Part shown: positions 8,238 to 16,950 of the stretch, piece after piece
How the letters are laid out: each line of letters begins with the position of its first letter
How positions within the stretch are numbered: the stretch's first letter is position 1
NCBI RefSeq assembly: GCF_009764355.1
Contig: NZ_LNUA01000029.1
Span: 1-64,000 of the forward strand
Length of the DNA stretch: 64,000 bases
Direction: 5' to 3'
Origin: Companilactobacillus bobalius
GTDB lineage: Bacteria > Bacillota > Bacilli > Lactobacillales > Lactobacillaceae
The notes under the pieces: generated by a model
What the model saw: the letters and a program-made list of their open reading frames with translations, nothing else
Databases searched by the model: none
What the model was told of the DNA's origin: nothing
Translations under genes and position numbers: made by a program

Positions 8238-10265
8238 TCACTCCTTAATTCTTCTTTTTATTTCATTGATTACTTTATTTCTAGAATCAGCGTTAATTAA
8301 TGTTTTCATTGCTTTAGCATTAGCAGCTATATTTGCCAATTGTTCTACTGCTTTAAAATGACTTGTTGTATCTCCAACAGCCAATGGAACAATAATATGA
8401 ACGTCCGCGTTATTTGGAAACTTTATTGGCTCTTTACTAATCAAAAAACCAAATGCATTTCCATTAACACCCATATCCGGAGTCGTGTGAGGAATAGCCA
8501 TGTTCTTACCAAAATAACTATAATTACTCATTGACGAACTCTCTTTAATAATTTGTTTGAGGAATTTATCTGTTACAATTCCTTTTTTCATAAGTGGTCT
8601 CGTTGCTAATTCCAATGCTTCAGTCCACAAAAGTTTCTGATCGGTAAAATTAATAAACTCTGGTTTTACATATGCTAATAGGTCTGGTAAATATTCTGTT
8701 TCCTTTACTTCATCGTCTTGTCCTCTTAATAGAAATAGTTGAATTTCTTTTCTCAATCGAACTTCATCATCTATTTGTCCATGTCGACTAATAATATTCA
8801 TTAATCCATCTAACATTTCTTCTGAATTACCAAAACTAATATCTCTAAGCACTCGATATCGTAAATTCAAGGATTCATCGGTTGTCATAATCGGATGAAT
8901 AATATATTGTCTTGCATCCGTCTTTAAATGCACGGTTGTAAACACTACATCAAAATCATTTTTAAACTTTTGAAATTCTCTAACAGAAGATGCTGAAACA
9001 AAACTTATTTCAGGAAACATTTCTCTCAATTTTTTAAACATCAATCTGGAAACAATTACTCCATTACTACAAACAACTGCAGCCCTTTTTTTCTCTTCTG
9101 GTTTCCAATTCTCAAGTTCAGATCCAAAGTAAAAGGATAATAATTCAATTTCATCTTTTGGCAAAGCCGAGTTTAATTTTTTTTCCAAAGGTTTTACAAT
9201 TTGACGTACCGTATCAACAAACATCTGATGATTCTTAACATTTTTTACAGCTGACTTAATTCCTGAATCTTTCAAATGTAATCCGTATCTAATTCTTAAA
9301 ATCATCGGTTGAATATGTGCAACCAACCTCTTTTCAAAATCCGATTTATTCTTTATTTCTACATAGGTTAAAGATTCAAACTGTTGCACCATATCATGAA
9401 CCATTTTTAATAAATCAGAATTTTGGTATTGAATCTGTCCTTCTACAGTATTTGCTGAAATGAATAACAATAAAATCCATTTATAATCGTCTTTATTTGC
9501 TATCCATTTTTCAGGAATAACATTAGATATGAAATCATATTCGCTAGTATCACGAATATCTGTCTTAAAATACGATTCCTTTGAAACCTGACATGAACGA
9601 TTTCTGGCTATCAATATCATTAGAGAATAAACTAATTGATTAAACGATTGATCTGAGTACGTAATATTCAAATGCTGTTCAATCTTATGCGTGTAATGAA
9701 TTATGGAGCCTACTGAAATATCGGATATTTCCACAATCAATTCCATACCATCTTCGAAACGTAGAATTATTGCAACCAGCTCATTTATGATTTGTTTAAT
9801 TTTCAATTCTGAACCATTTATTCTATAACCATCTTTTCGCGAATATATTAATTCCAAGTTGTACTTTTTAAGGTATCTTTTAGCATTTTTTAAATCTGAC
9901 GTGGCCGTTGTCTTACTTACATTTAAAAACTCATATATATGAACTAATGAAACTATTTCTCCGCTAGTAAGAAGGTACAAGATAATTAGGTACATTCTTT
10001 GGTCTTCGTTAAAGTATCTATTTGTATCGGGAATATTCTGTATCTGTTTTTCTAAAAAGTTTTTTGATTCATTGGGAATAAAGAATTGTCCTGAATTAGA
10101 TCTAGTAATCGAGGATAAATTATTTCTTTTCAATTCAATATTTATTTTTTTCAATGAATATGAAAGTTGTCTCGGTGTTAAATTTAATTTACGTTCCAGT
10201 TCAAAACTTTTACTAACCTGAAAATGAATTATTTGCTTTAATACAACTGTTTCCCTGTCATCCAA
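8238..10265 (-). CDS. PRD-containing transcriptional regulator with EIIB and EIIA domains (BglG/MtlR type)
   Basis: A 675-residue PTS-controlled regulator. In order: N-terminal winged helix regions (about 1-60 and 85-145), two PTS regulation domains (roughly 165-280 and 285-390), a Gat-type EIIB-like domain with cysteine in AAVVCSNGVIVSR (about 395), and a C-terminal EIIA domain with histidine in AIPHTTPDMG. These domains let the cell's PTS phosphorylation state set its activity. The start has GGAGGTG. It is the first gene of the sugar-acid operon, with the aldolase eight bases downstream, so it probably activates its own operon. Confidence 0.88.
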   Translation of the reverse strand: MDDRETVVLKQIIHFQVSKSFELERKLNLTPRQLSYSLKKINIELKRNNLSSITRSNSGQFFIPNESKNFLEKQIQNIPDTNRYFNEDQRMYLIILYLLTSGEIVSLVHIYEFLNVSKTTATSDLKNAKRYLKKYNLELIYSRKDGYRINGSELKIKQIINELVAIILRFEDGMELIVEISDISVGSIIHYTHKIEQHLNITYSDQSFNQLVYSLMILIARNRSCQVSKESYFKTDIRDTSEYDFISNVIPEKWIANKDDYKWILLLFISANTVEGQIQYQNSDLLKMVHDMVQQFESLTYVEIKNKSDFEKRLVAHIQPMILRIRYGLHLKDSGIKSAVKNVKNHQMFVDTVRQIVKPLEKKLNSALPKDEIELLSFYFGSELENWKPEEKKRAAVVCSNGVIVSRLMFKKLREMFPEISFVSASSVREFQKFKNDFDVVFTTVHLKTDARQYIIHPIMTTDESLNLRYRVLRDISFGNSEEMLDGLMNIISRHGQIDDEVRLRKEIQLFLLRGQDDEVKETEYLPDLLAYVKPEFINFTDQKLLWTEALELATRPLMKKGIVTDKFLKQIIKESSSMSNYSYFGKNMAIPHTTPDMGVNGNAFGFLISKEPIKFPNNADVHIIVPLAVGDTTSHFKAVEQLANIAANAKAMKTLINADSRNKVINEIKRRIKE

Positions 10266-10316
10266 TATTTCACCTCCGCTCCACGTCTATAGATTAGCCC
10301 AGAAAATAGCAAATTG

Positions 10317-10330
10317 GAATGCGCTTTCAT
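10317..10330. promoter_or_regulatory. Candidate cre (CcpA) site upstream of the sugar-acid operon
   Basis: GGAATGCGCTTTCA; the reverse complement TGAAAGCGCATTCC matches the cre consensus TGWAANCGNTNWCA except at two positions. It lies about 50 bases before the start of the PRD regulator, in its promoter region, and would place the operon under glucose repression. Confidence 0.45.
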
Positions 10331-10440
10331 TTCGACTTTTGTCTTACATTTTCTAAATGAGTATGCAAAATTGAACTTACCTTAAATAGTGAAAATTCAT
10401 AATTTCAAAACAAATGCCATACCAGTAAGTTTTTCAGTAC

Positions 10441-10498
10441 AAAAAAAAGGCCTCAATAATCTGAGTTTTCACATTCAGATTATTGAAGCCCTTTTTTA
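10441..10498. terminator. Intrinsic terminator
   Basis: Strong stem pairing GGC.TCAATAATCTGA with TCAGATTATTGA.GCC, with a T-run on the plus strand and an A-run on the other side. It is placed to end minus-strand transcription from the ApbE-like gene at 10,502. Confidence 0.8.
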
Positions 10499-10501
10499 GA
10501 T

Positions 10502-11299
10502 TTACTTATTTAATACTATTTCTTTATTATCAATAATCGAGCCTAAATTGAAGTTCAAAACATTGTCCTGTTTATCAACAGTAATTCCCGTCAAATTGTA
10601 ATGTTTAATGAAGGACATGAACTCTTCCTTCTTAGATGAAGAACCAACTAAAGCCCAAATACTAGCCTCAATCAAGCTACTTCTGATAACAGTTGTCTGA
10701 TGATTATCAGCTTGATTCATTTTATAAGTGTTACCCAAAAATTCATCATTTTCGAAAGTTGAAATAGCACCATTCTTCAAATAATAAGTCGTCAAATCTT
10801 TTTCAGCGTTGGGAATATTAATCTCCCAGCGAAAATCAGAATTCTGTTTGGTAGCAAATTTAATATTTCGATCACCACTCAAGTAAACTCCTACTACTTC
10901 AGGATTTTTCAAAAGTGGTTTAAGTACTTCATCGAAGACTTGCTCAATTGCCCAGTTCTTAACTATTACTGAAGGATCAAATTTTCCAGCAAAATACGGT
11001 TTATAGATTCCGTTAGTCATTTGTTCGGACAATATAGCGGTGTTATAAATTTGTTTAAAGTCGTTGGAAGACGTTAAAGGTTTCTGATCTCCACGTTGAA
11101 ATTTGGATACTAAAGAGTCATATCTAAAGGCAGAAAATTGACGGTCAATTTCTTGAAGACGTTCATCGATTCTTTCAGTCGTCACTTTTAAAAGTTCCAT
11201 AACGGTAGCATTCGTTGTTAGTGTTGCTAATTTAATTAAAAAATTCATATTCATTTGATTGATTGTTTTAGTGTTTAAATAATACTTTTCATTTTTCAT
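10502..11299 (-). CDS. ApbE-like (FAD:protein FMN transferase-like) protein, probably degenerate
   Basis: A 265-residue protein with an ApbE-type pattern: EIDRQFSAFRYDSLVSKF (about residues 51-68), GKFDPSVIVKNWAIEQV (about 125-142), a beta stretch FRWEINIP, and the late helix region TVIRSSLIEASIWALVG. In active ApbE the last region carries Asp and Thr metal ligands (ADALATA-like); here the Asp position is not conserved, and the family's late DPxTG-type motif is not visible. It is followed by a second paralogue upstream (11,423-12,199). Flavinylating activity is doubtful. No signal peptide is evident. Confidence 0.6.
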   Translation of the reverse strand: MKNEKYYLNTKTINQMNMNFLIKLATLTTNATVMELLKVTTERIDERLQEIDRQFSAFRYDSLVSKFQRGDQKPLTSSNDFKQIYNTAILSEQMTNGIYKPYFAGKFDPSVIVKNWAIEQVFDEVLKPLLKNPEVVGVYLSGDRNIKFATKQNSDFRWEINIPNAEKDLTTYYLKNGAISTFENDEFLGNTYKMNQADNHQTTVIRSSLIEASIWALVGSSSKKEEFMSFIKHYNLTGITVDKQDNVLNFNLGSIIDNKEIVLNK

Positions 11300-11388
11300 T
11301 TGGTGTACCTCGGTTTCTAATTCTTAATACACCTTAAAGTATATCGGTCGAATTTGAATTATTTATGACCAAAATTAGAATAAAATGG

Positions 11389-11423
11389 CAAAAAAATAAG
11401 ATGTATAACGTCGTTACACATCT
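11389..11423 (-). terminator. Intrinsic terminator after the second ApbE-like gene
   Basis: On the minus strand, stem AGATGTGTAACG / CGTTATACATCT followed by a T-rich run (plus-strand A-run at 11,389-11,395). It begins directly at the stop codon of the gene at 11,423, so the two ApbE-like genes are probably transcribed separately. Confidence 0.65.
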
Positions 11424-12199
11424 CACCTCAAAGCTACTTTGTCAGTAAACCCATCGCGAAAGTTTTCCATACCAAGATTTTTGTCAACAATCATCCCAGT
11501 TAAATGGTATCTTTCGATGAATTCAGGAAATTTATTAGTACCTGCTGAGATTCCAGCTGATGACCAGATCTTAGCATCTAATGCATTATTAGTTACAATC
11601 GTTACTTGTTCAACATTGCTAGTTTCTTTTCTTAAACTATGAACTTCATTTGAAGTTGAAACTGCTCCATTTTGCAAAAAGTAAGTTGCCAACAAGATAT
11701 CCAGGTTATTGGGATCTTTGATAGCAATGCGCCAGTTGAAATCAATATCAGGTCGACTAGCCAAACGAACGTCTTCACCACATCTCAATGACACTCCATC
11801 AATATTGTCCACGCCAAGTAACTTAATCAAATATTGGTTGAACAATTGATCAATGATCCAACCATTTAACAAGCCTACCGGATCATATTTACCATTATAG
11901 TAGGAGCTAAAGTAATGTTGTGTCATCTGCTCGGCTGTAATCGTCTGTTCATAGACTTCTCTAAAGGTTTCCGAAATCATCAGTGCTGCTTCATCGCCAT
12001 CTTGAAATCTGCTTAAAAAGGAATTCTTATTCTCTACCGAAAACAGTTCATCATACTTTTTAACCTGAGTGTCCACTTGTTTAACAATTTGATCCAAAAT
12101 ATCTTGGTCAAAAGTTTCTTCTTTCGGTACTGCCAGCTTAATTTCCAACGGCATATCAAATTTATTTAAAACGGTACTTATGTATTTATATTCAGTCAT
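11423..12199 (-). CDS. ApbE-like protein, second tandem paralogue
   Basis: A 258-residue paralogue of the neighbouring gene with the same architecture: QVKKYDELFSVENKNSFLSRF, GKYDPVGLLNGWIIDQLF, FNWRIAI, and VTIVTNNALDAKIWSSAG. Here the Asp of the late ADALATA-like segment is kept (LDAKIW) but the Thr and the DPxTG-type motif are not. An upstream ATG at 12,238 lacks a ribosome-binding site; the ATG at 12,197-12,199 follows AAAGGAGTG and is preferred. It is probably a lineage-specific duplicate of an ApbE-type protein with altered or lost activity. Confidence 0.6.
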   Translation of the reverse strand: MTEYKYISTVLNKFDMPLEIKLAVPKEETFDQDILDQIVKQVDTQVKKYDELFSVENKNSFLSRFQDGDEAALMISETFREVYEQTITAEQMTQHYFSSYYNGKYDPVGLLNGWIIDQLFNQYLIKLLGVDNIDGVSLRCGEDVRLASRPDIDFNWRIAIKDPNNLDILLATYFLQNGAVSTSNEVHSLRKETSNVEQVTIVTNNALDAKIWSSAGISAGTNKFPEFIERYHLTGMIVDKNLGMENFRDGFTDKVALR

Positions 12200-12302
12200 A
12201 TTTATCACTCCTTTGCGTAAAAAAATACGTATGCTCATCTAATTTATCGATAAGTATACGTACTAAATGTGATGAAAATATGACCAAAGTTTGTGAAAAA
12301 TT

Positions 12303-13595
12303 TTAAGCTTCTTTTTTATTAGAATTCAAAAGTAAATTCAAAATAATTGCTGAAAAACTTCCGACAACTAAACCATTATTTAAAATAGTTTGTAGTGTTG
12401 ATGGTAAGAAATGAAGTAAGGTTGGTTGAACCGTTACTCCAAGTCCCAAACTGATTGAAACAGCCATAATCATAATATTATTATTATTCATTTCAACTTT
12501 AGATAACATCTTGATACCCTCAATACCAACGGTACCGAACATAATCAACATTGCGCCACCTAAAACAGCATTGGGAATCAACTCAGCTACCGCCCCAACC
12601 TTAGGGATCAAGCCTAAGATGATCAATAGAAAAGCTGAGAAGTAAACTGGTTTATTTTTCTTGATTCCTGATAATTGAACAACCGCAACATTTTGTGAGA
12701 AAGTCGAGTATGGGAAGGTATTAAAAATACCACCAAGAATAGCTGCTAACCCTTCAGATGCGTATCCACGTTGCAAATCATTCTCATCCAAATCACGTTT
12801 TGTCAATTCAGCCAAGGCGTAGTAAACACCAGTTGATTCGATCATACATGTTAAAGCTGCCAAGAGCATAACAAGAATTGATGACCATTCAAACTTAGGT
12901 GTTGCAAAGTAAAATGGACGTGGGATTTGGAACCAGTGTGCTGAGCCAACACTTGCAAAACCTATCTGACCCATACCAATTCCCATTAAGTATCCAGCCA
13001 CAATACCGATTAAAACCGCAATTTGTTGAATAAAACCACGACCCCAAATACTTACGACAACGATAATCAATGCTGTTGAAAATCCTAGAATCAAGTTAGT
13101 TGAGTTACCGAAACCCTTAGCAGTAGCGTCGCCACCACCAATATTTTGGAAAGCTACTGGTATCAAAGTAAACCCAATCAAAGTTATTAGAGAACCAGTA
13201 ACAACTGGTGGAAAGAATCTCTTTAATTTGGCAAATACTTTCGAAATTAACATGATAAAAATACCAGCCACGATAATAGCGCCATACATATAGGCTATTC
13301 CAAAGTGATGTCCTATATTTTGTAACGGTGTTACATATTCGACCGCCGATCCTAAAACAACCGGTAATCCAATCCCAGTCAAAGGTGTTCGTTTAATTTG
13401 TAACAGTGTGGCTACCCCACACATAAAAATATCTACTGAGATTAAGTATGTCATTTCCTTAGCGCTGAAGCCCAAAGATGCACCGATCAAGATCGGTATC
13501 AAGATATCTCCTGAGTACATGGCTAGTAAATGTTGAAATCCTAATAGCAGATTCTTAAAAAAAGAATCGCTCTTATCATTCATATTAAGATCCAT
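12303..13595 (-). CDS. Xanthine/uracil permease family (NCS2) purine transporter
   Basis: Cytoplasmic membrane nucleobase transporter of 430 residues with about 12-14 hydrophobic segments. Family features include QHLLAMYSGDILIPILIG near the N terminus, ESTGVYYALAELT, and FSQNVAVVQLSGIKKNKPV. It is most like xanthine permeases (PbuX). The ATG has AGGAGGGG. It is divergent from the dipeptidase gene. The 127-base upstream region shows no recognisable purine riboswitch, unlike many pbuX genes in Bacillus. Confidence 0.85.
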   Translation of the reverse strand: MDLNMNDKSDSFFKNLLLGFQHLLAMYSGDILIPILIGASLGFSAKEMTYLISVDIFMCGVATLLQIKRTPLTGIGLPVVLGSAVEYVTPLQNIGHHFGIAYMYGAIIVAGIFIMLISKVFAKLKRFFPPVVTGSLITLIGFTLIPVAFQNIGGGDATAKGFGNSTNLILGFSTALIIVVVSIWGRGFIQQIAVLIGIVAGYLMGIGMGQIGFASVGSAHWFQIPRPFYFATPKFEWSSILVMLLAALTCMIESTGVYYALAELTKRDLDENDLQRGYASEGLAAILGGIFNTFPYSTFSQNVAVVQLSGIKKNKPVYFSAFLLIILGLIPKVGAVAELIPNAVLGGAMLIMFGTVGIEGIKMLSKVEMNNNNIMIMAVSISLGLGVTVQPTLLHFLPSTLQTILNNGLVVGSFSAIILNLLLNSNKKEA

Positions 13596-13722
13596 TATTG
13601 CCCCTCCTATATTTAGAAAATTATAACATCTTTTCTGAAAGTTATTAAAGGCGAAGTTTGGATTAATTGAACATTATCTATGATAGAATGAAAGCAGTAT
13701 AAAATAGGAGGAATTCTAAGAG

Positions 13723-15159
13723 ATGAATAAAAATCATTTAGATGACGCTTGTACAACTATCTTAGTTGGTAAAAACACCAGTATCGACGGTTCAACAATG
13801 ATCGCCAGAAATGACGATACATTTTTTGCCGTTGCCCCACACAGTTTCGTATTAAACCCTGCTGTTAAAGGTGAAAAAGGTCGCAAAGTTAAATCATGGT
13901 TAAATGGCTTCGAGTCTGAAGTTCCCGAAAATGGTTACAAATGGCCTGCAGTTCCTAACGTTGACTACAAGAAATTCGGTTACTATGACGAAAGTGGTAT
14001 CAATGGTAAGAACGTTGCTATGTCAGCTACTGAAAGTACTTACGGTAACGAACGTGCTTTAGCTTTTGACCCATTAGTTAAAGATGGTATGGACGAAGAC
14101 GTTATTGTTCGTATGGTTCTTCCTTATGTTGATTCAGCTAAAGGTGCCGTTCAACGCACTGGTGATCTTATCAAGAAATTTGGTTCACCAGCTGGTAACT
14201 CACTTCTATTCAGTGATAAAGACGATGTTTGGTACATGGAAATCGTTACAGGTCATCACTGGGTAGCTCAAAGAATCCCTGATGACAGTTATGCTGTTTG
14301 TGCTAACCGTGTTTCTATCCAACAAGTTGATTTCGATAACTCTGATGAATTCATGTGGTCAGAAGGAATCCAAGAATTTGTTGAAAAGAATCATTTGAAC
14401 ACAGACAAGACTGGTTTTAACTTCAGACATATCTTTGGTACAGATAATCTTAAAGATCGTCACTACAACACACCACGTGTATGGTTCGGTCAAAAATACT
14501 TCAATCCTGAGATCCAACAAGATCCAGAAGATGGTGAATTACCATTCATCATGAAGACAGATCACAAGATCACTGTTGATGATATTGAATATGTTCTTGG
14601 TTCACACTACAACGAAACACCATATGATCCATATAGCCCATATGCTTCAGAAGATGACAAACATCGTTACCGTCCAATCGGTTTGAACAGAACACAAAAC
14701 TCACACGTTCTTCAAATCAGAAATGACGTTCCTGAAGAATTCGCTGCTATCATGTGGTTATGTATCGGATTCCCAACATTCACACCATACATTCCATTCT
14801 ACACAAACATGAATGAAACAGACGATTCATATAACGACGCTTCACTCAAGTTTAACTTCAAGGATGCATACTGGATGTATAACGCTCTATCTGTTCTTGT
14901 TGAATCAAACTACAGTGAATTCATCCAAGACGACATCGACTACTTAACAGATATTCGTCAACAATTACGTGCCTCAGTTGCTGAAACTGATAAGCTTGCA
15001 GCTAACTACTCAGGTGACGAATTAGTTGAATTCTTAACTGATAGAAACCAAAAGGTTGTTAAGGAAATGAGAGACAAGACACATGACTTCTTTGGTGAAC
15101 TTTATACAAAGGGTATTAATCTTTCAAAACTCACATTCAACATGGATGCTAACCTATAA
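13723..15159 (+). CDS. pepD: C69-family dipeptidase (PepD type)
   Basis: Cytoplasmic dipeptidase of 478 residues, N-terminal nucleophile hydrolase fold. The nucleophile is Cys10 in DDACTTILVGK, followed by the family pattern SIDGSTMIARNDD. Length fits lactobacillar PepDA (about 470-475). Codon usage looks like a highly expressed gene. The start has AGGAGG eleven bases upstream. It is a single gene followed by a strong terminator, divergent from the xanthine permease. Confidence 0.92.
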   Translation: MNKNHLDDACTTILVGKNTSIDGSTMIARNDDTFFAVAPHSFVLNPAVKGEKGRKVKSWLNGFESEVPENGYKWPAVPNVDYKKFGYYDESGINGKNVAMSATESTYGNERALAFDPLVKDGMDEDVIVRMVLPYVDSAKGAVQRTGDLIKKFGSPAGNSLLFSDKDDVWYMEIVTGHHWVAQRIPDDSYAVCANRVSIQQVDFDNSDEFMWSEGIQEFVEKNHLNTDKTGFNFRHIFGTDNLKDRHYNTPRVWFGQKYFNPEIQQDPEDGELPFIMKTDHKITVDDIEYVLGSHYNETPYDPYSPYASEDDKHRYRPIGLNRTQNSHVLQIRNDVPEEFAAIMWLCIGFPTFTPYIPFYTNMNETDDSYNDASLKFNFKDAYWMYNALSVLVESNYSEFIQDDIDYLTDIRQQLRASVAETDKLAANYSGDELVEFLTDRNQKVVKEMRDKTHDFFGELYTKGINLSKLTFNMDANL

Positions 15160-15169
15160 AACCAAATAA

Positions 15170-15209
15170 TAATCTCTCTGACTCTTGATGAGTTGGAGAG
15201 ATTTTTTGT
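15170..15209 (+). terminator. Intrinsic terminator after pepD
   Basis: Stem AATCTCTC..ACTC / GAGT..GAGAGATT followed by T6, eleven bases after the stop codon. Confidence 0.85.
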
Positions 15210-15238
15210 TATGACTTTATCCCTTACTCTACTCTTGC

Positions 15239-15257
15239 GTTCAAACCGGATTTGAAC
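15239..15257. promoter_or_regulatory. Perfect palindrome upstream of greA, candidate operator
   Basis: GTTCAAACCGGATTTGAAC, two seven-base arms around CCGGA, 44 bases before the greA start. The binding protein is unknown. Confidence 0.4.
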
Positions 15258-15300
15258 TATCTTTCTACTTAGAAATATTAATATATCGAGGTTTTTCAAA

Positions 15301-15771
15301 ATGGAACCAACATTTAATAAGATGACTCCTGCTGGATATAAAGCTATTGAGCAAGAGATTAAACATTTAAAAGAAATTCGTCCCGGAAAGATTAAAATAT
15401 TGGCCGCCGCTGCTGCTTTGGGTGATCGTTCTGAAAACACTGAATATTCAACTGCCAAAAGGGATCTTGGTCACTTGGAAGGTCGTTTACGTTTTCTATA
15501 TAAACAGCTTCAGTACGCTGATGTCGTTGTCCCTGCTGATAATGACAAACTGGATATTGGTAAATTCGTAACCGTTGAATTCTTAGATGATCACGATCAA
15601 GTTACCTATCAATTGGTCGGCAAACAAGAGGCCAATTTGACTGAAAATAAGATTTCCTTTGCTTCACCAATCGGTAGTGCTCTGGAAAATCATAAGGTCA
15701 ATGATATCGTAACGGTAAGCGCACCGGATAGTTCTTATCAAGTTAAAATCATCGAAATTAAGTTAAATTGA
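15301..15771 (+). CDS. greA: Transcription elongation factor GreA
   Basis: Rescues backtracked RNA polymerase by stimulating transcript cleavage. The 156 residues comprise the N-terminal coiled coil (about 10-75, with the LGDRSENTEYSTAKRD segment holding the acidic tip residues) and the C-terminal FKBP-like domain ending in SYQVKIIEIKLN. The ribosome-binding site GAGG is modest. It stands alone between pepD and a transporter; lactobacilli can carry more than one GreA, and whether this is the main copy cannot be judged from the window. Confidence 0.9.
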   Translation: MEPTFNKMTPAGYKAIEQEIKHLKEIRPGKIKILAAAAALGDRSENTEYSTAKRDLGHLEGRLRFLYKQLQYADVVVPADNDKLDIGKFVTVEFLDDHDQVTYQLVGKQEANLTENKISFASPIGSALENHKVNDIVTVSAPDSSYQVKIIEIKLN

Positions 15772-15790
15772 TTTCATAATTATTTAAATA

Positions 15791-15802
15791 TGGTACGTAC
15801 CA
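15791..15802. promoter_or_regulatory. Twelve-base perfect palindrome, candidate operator
   Basis: TGGTACGTACCA lies 140 bases before the DMT transporter gene and 20 bases after greA. It could be a repressor site for the transporter; no promoter was assigned with confidence. Confidence 0.3.
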
Positions 15803-15941
15803 ATTCAAAAGAATGCCCGTTTAAAGCTACCTCCGTTACATACCTATTCTTGGTAAACACCATGATATAAAAAAAAGAATAGTCAAAACTCGATAACCAC
15901 AGGTATAATAAAGTATTGATTTTTTAGGAGGATGTTTTTTA

Positions 15942-16859
15942 ATGGATGAAAGTAAAAAGTTAGCCAAGAAAACCCTTGATCGTGGTTTCTGGCTAGCATT
16001 TTGTGCTTCTGCTCTTTGGGGAGTTTCAGGTACCGTTTTACAGTTCGTTGCTAAGAACTTGAATATTCCCACAATGTGGTTTATTGGTACCAGAACACTT
16101 ATAGCTGGTATCTTATTGTTAGCAGTTGGCTTAGTCGTTTTACCTAAAAAGGAATTCTTTGCTGTCTTTAAAAATAAAAAAGATTTTCTAACACTACTTA
16201 GTTTTTCCGTTTTTGGTTTATTAGCTAATATGTTTACCTTTTTTCACGCTGTTAAAACTGGTAACTCATCAACAGCAACAATTCTACAGTACCTCTCACC
16301 TTTATTTATCATGATTGGTGCCATAATCTTTACTAAAAAGAAAACTTCACGTGTGGACGTAATTTCCTTTGTCATTGCCTTAATTGGTGTTGTTCTTATG
16401 ATTACTCGTGGTGACTTAGGACATCTCTCTATCCCATTTATTTCCGTTCTTTGGGGTATCGGTAGTGGTATCACTGCTGCACTTTATATTACGATTCCAC
16501 AAAAATTGATTGCCAAATATCACGGAATTTTAATCACTGGTTGGGGAATGTTAATTGCCGGATTGATTTCTAACGTATTCAATCCTTTCTGGGTCAATGC
16601 CCCTAAGATGACTGCTGGAAGTGTCCTAGGTGTTGGTACAGTTATTCTGCTTGGTACCGTTCTAGCCTTCCTATTGATGGTTATTAGTACTAAATATACA
16701 ACAGCCGCTATCGTTAGTATCACTGATGCTGTGCAACCATTCACTACATTGATTTTAAGTGTGATTTTCCTTCATTACGCAGTTAATCTTGCCGAAGTAA
16801 TCGGTGCTGTGATCGTTATTATAGCTATTTATGTATTGAATCGTTATGATACTGAATAA
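15942..16859 (+). CDS. EamA/DMT-superfamily transporter
   Basis: Ten-segment drug/metabolite transporter, 305 residues, two EamA repeats (about 15-145 and 160-300). The start pattern FWLAFCASALWGVSGTVLQF and the repeat-end segments are typical. The start has GGAGG. It is a single gene between greA and D-lactate dehydrogenase with a terminator behind it. Substrate is unknown; relatives export amino acids or other metabolites. Confidence 0.85.
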   Translation: MDESKKLAKKTLDRGFWLAFCASALWGVSGTVLQFVAKNLNIPTMWFIGTRTLIAGILLLAVGLVVLPKKEFFAVFKNKKDFLTLLSFSVFGLLANMFTFFHAVKTGNSSTATILQYLSPLFIMIGAIIFTKKKTSRVDVISFVIALIGVVLMITRGDLGHLSIPFISVLWGIGSGITAALYITIPQKLIAKYHGILITGWGMLIAGLISNVFNPFWVNAPKMTAGSVLGVGTVILLGTVLAFLLMVISTKYTTAAIVSITDAVQPFTTLILSVIFLHYAVNLAEVIGAVIVIIAIYVLNRYDTE

Positions 16860-16869
16860 TTGGATTTCT

Positions 16870-16904
16870 GAAGTCGAATAATGGATTCGGCTTCTTTTTT
16901 TTTC
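16870..16904 (+). terminator. Intrinsic terminator
   Basis: Stem GAAGTCGAAT / ATTCGGCTTC with loop AATGG, followed by T9-10. Confidence 0.85.
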
Positions 16905-16950
16905 ACAATTTTGTTTTAATAAAGGTGTGCGTTAGAAGGAGGATCCATTT

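Noticed and set aside
12303..13720. Purine riboswitch for the xanthine permease
   Set aside because: The 127-base upstream region shows no conserved purine-aptamer stems or loops.
15102..15458. 118-codon minus-strand frame over the pepD end and greA start
   Set aside because: It covers a terminator and the start of greA; no ribosome-binding site and no family pattern.
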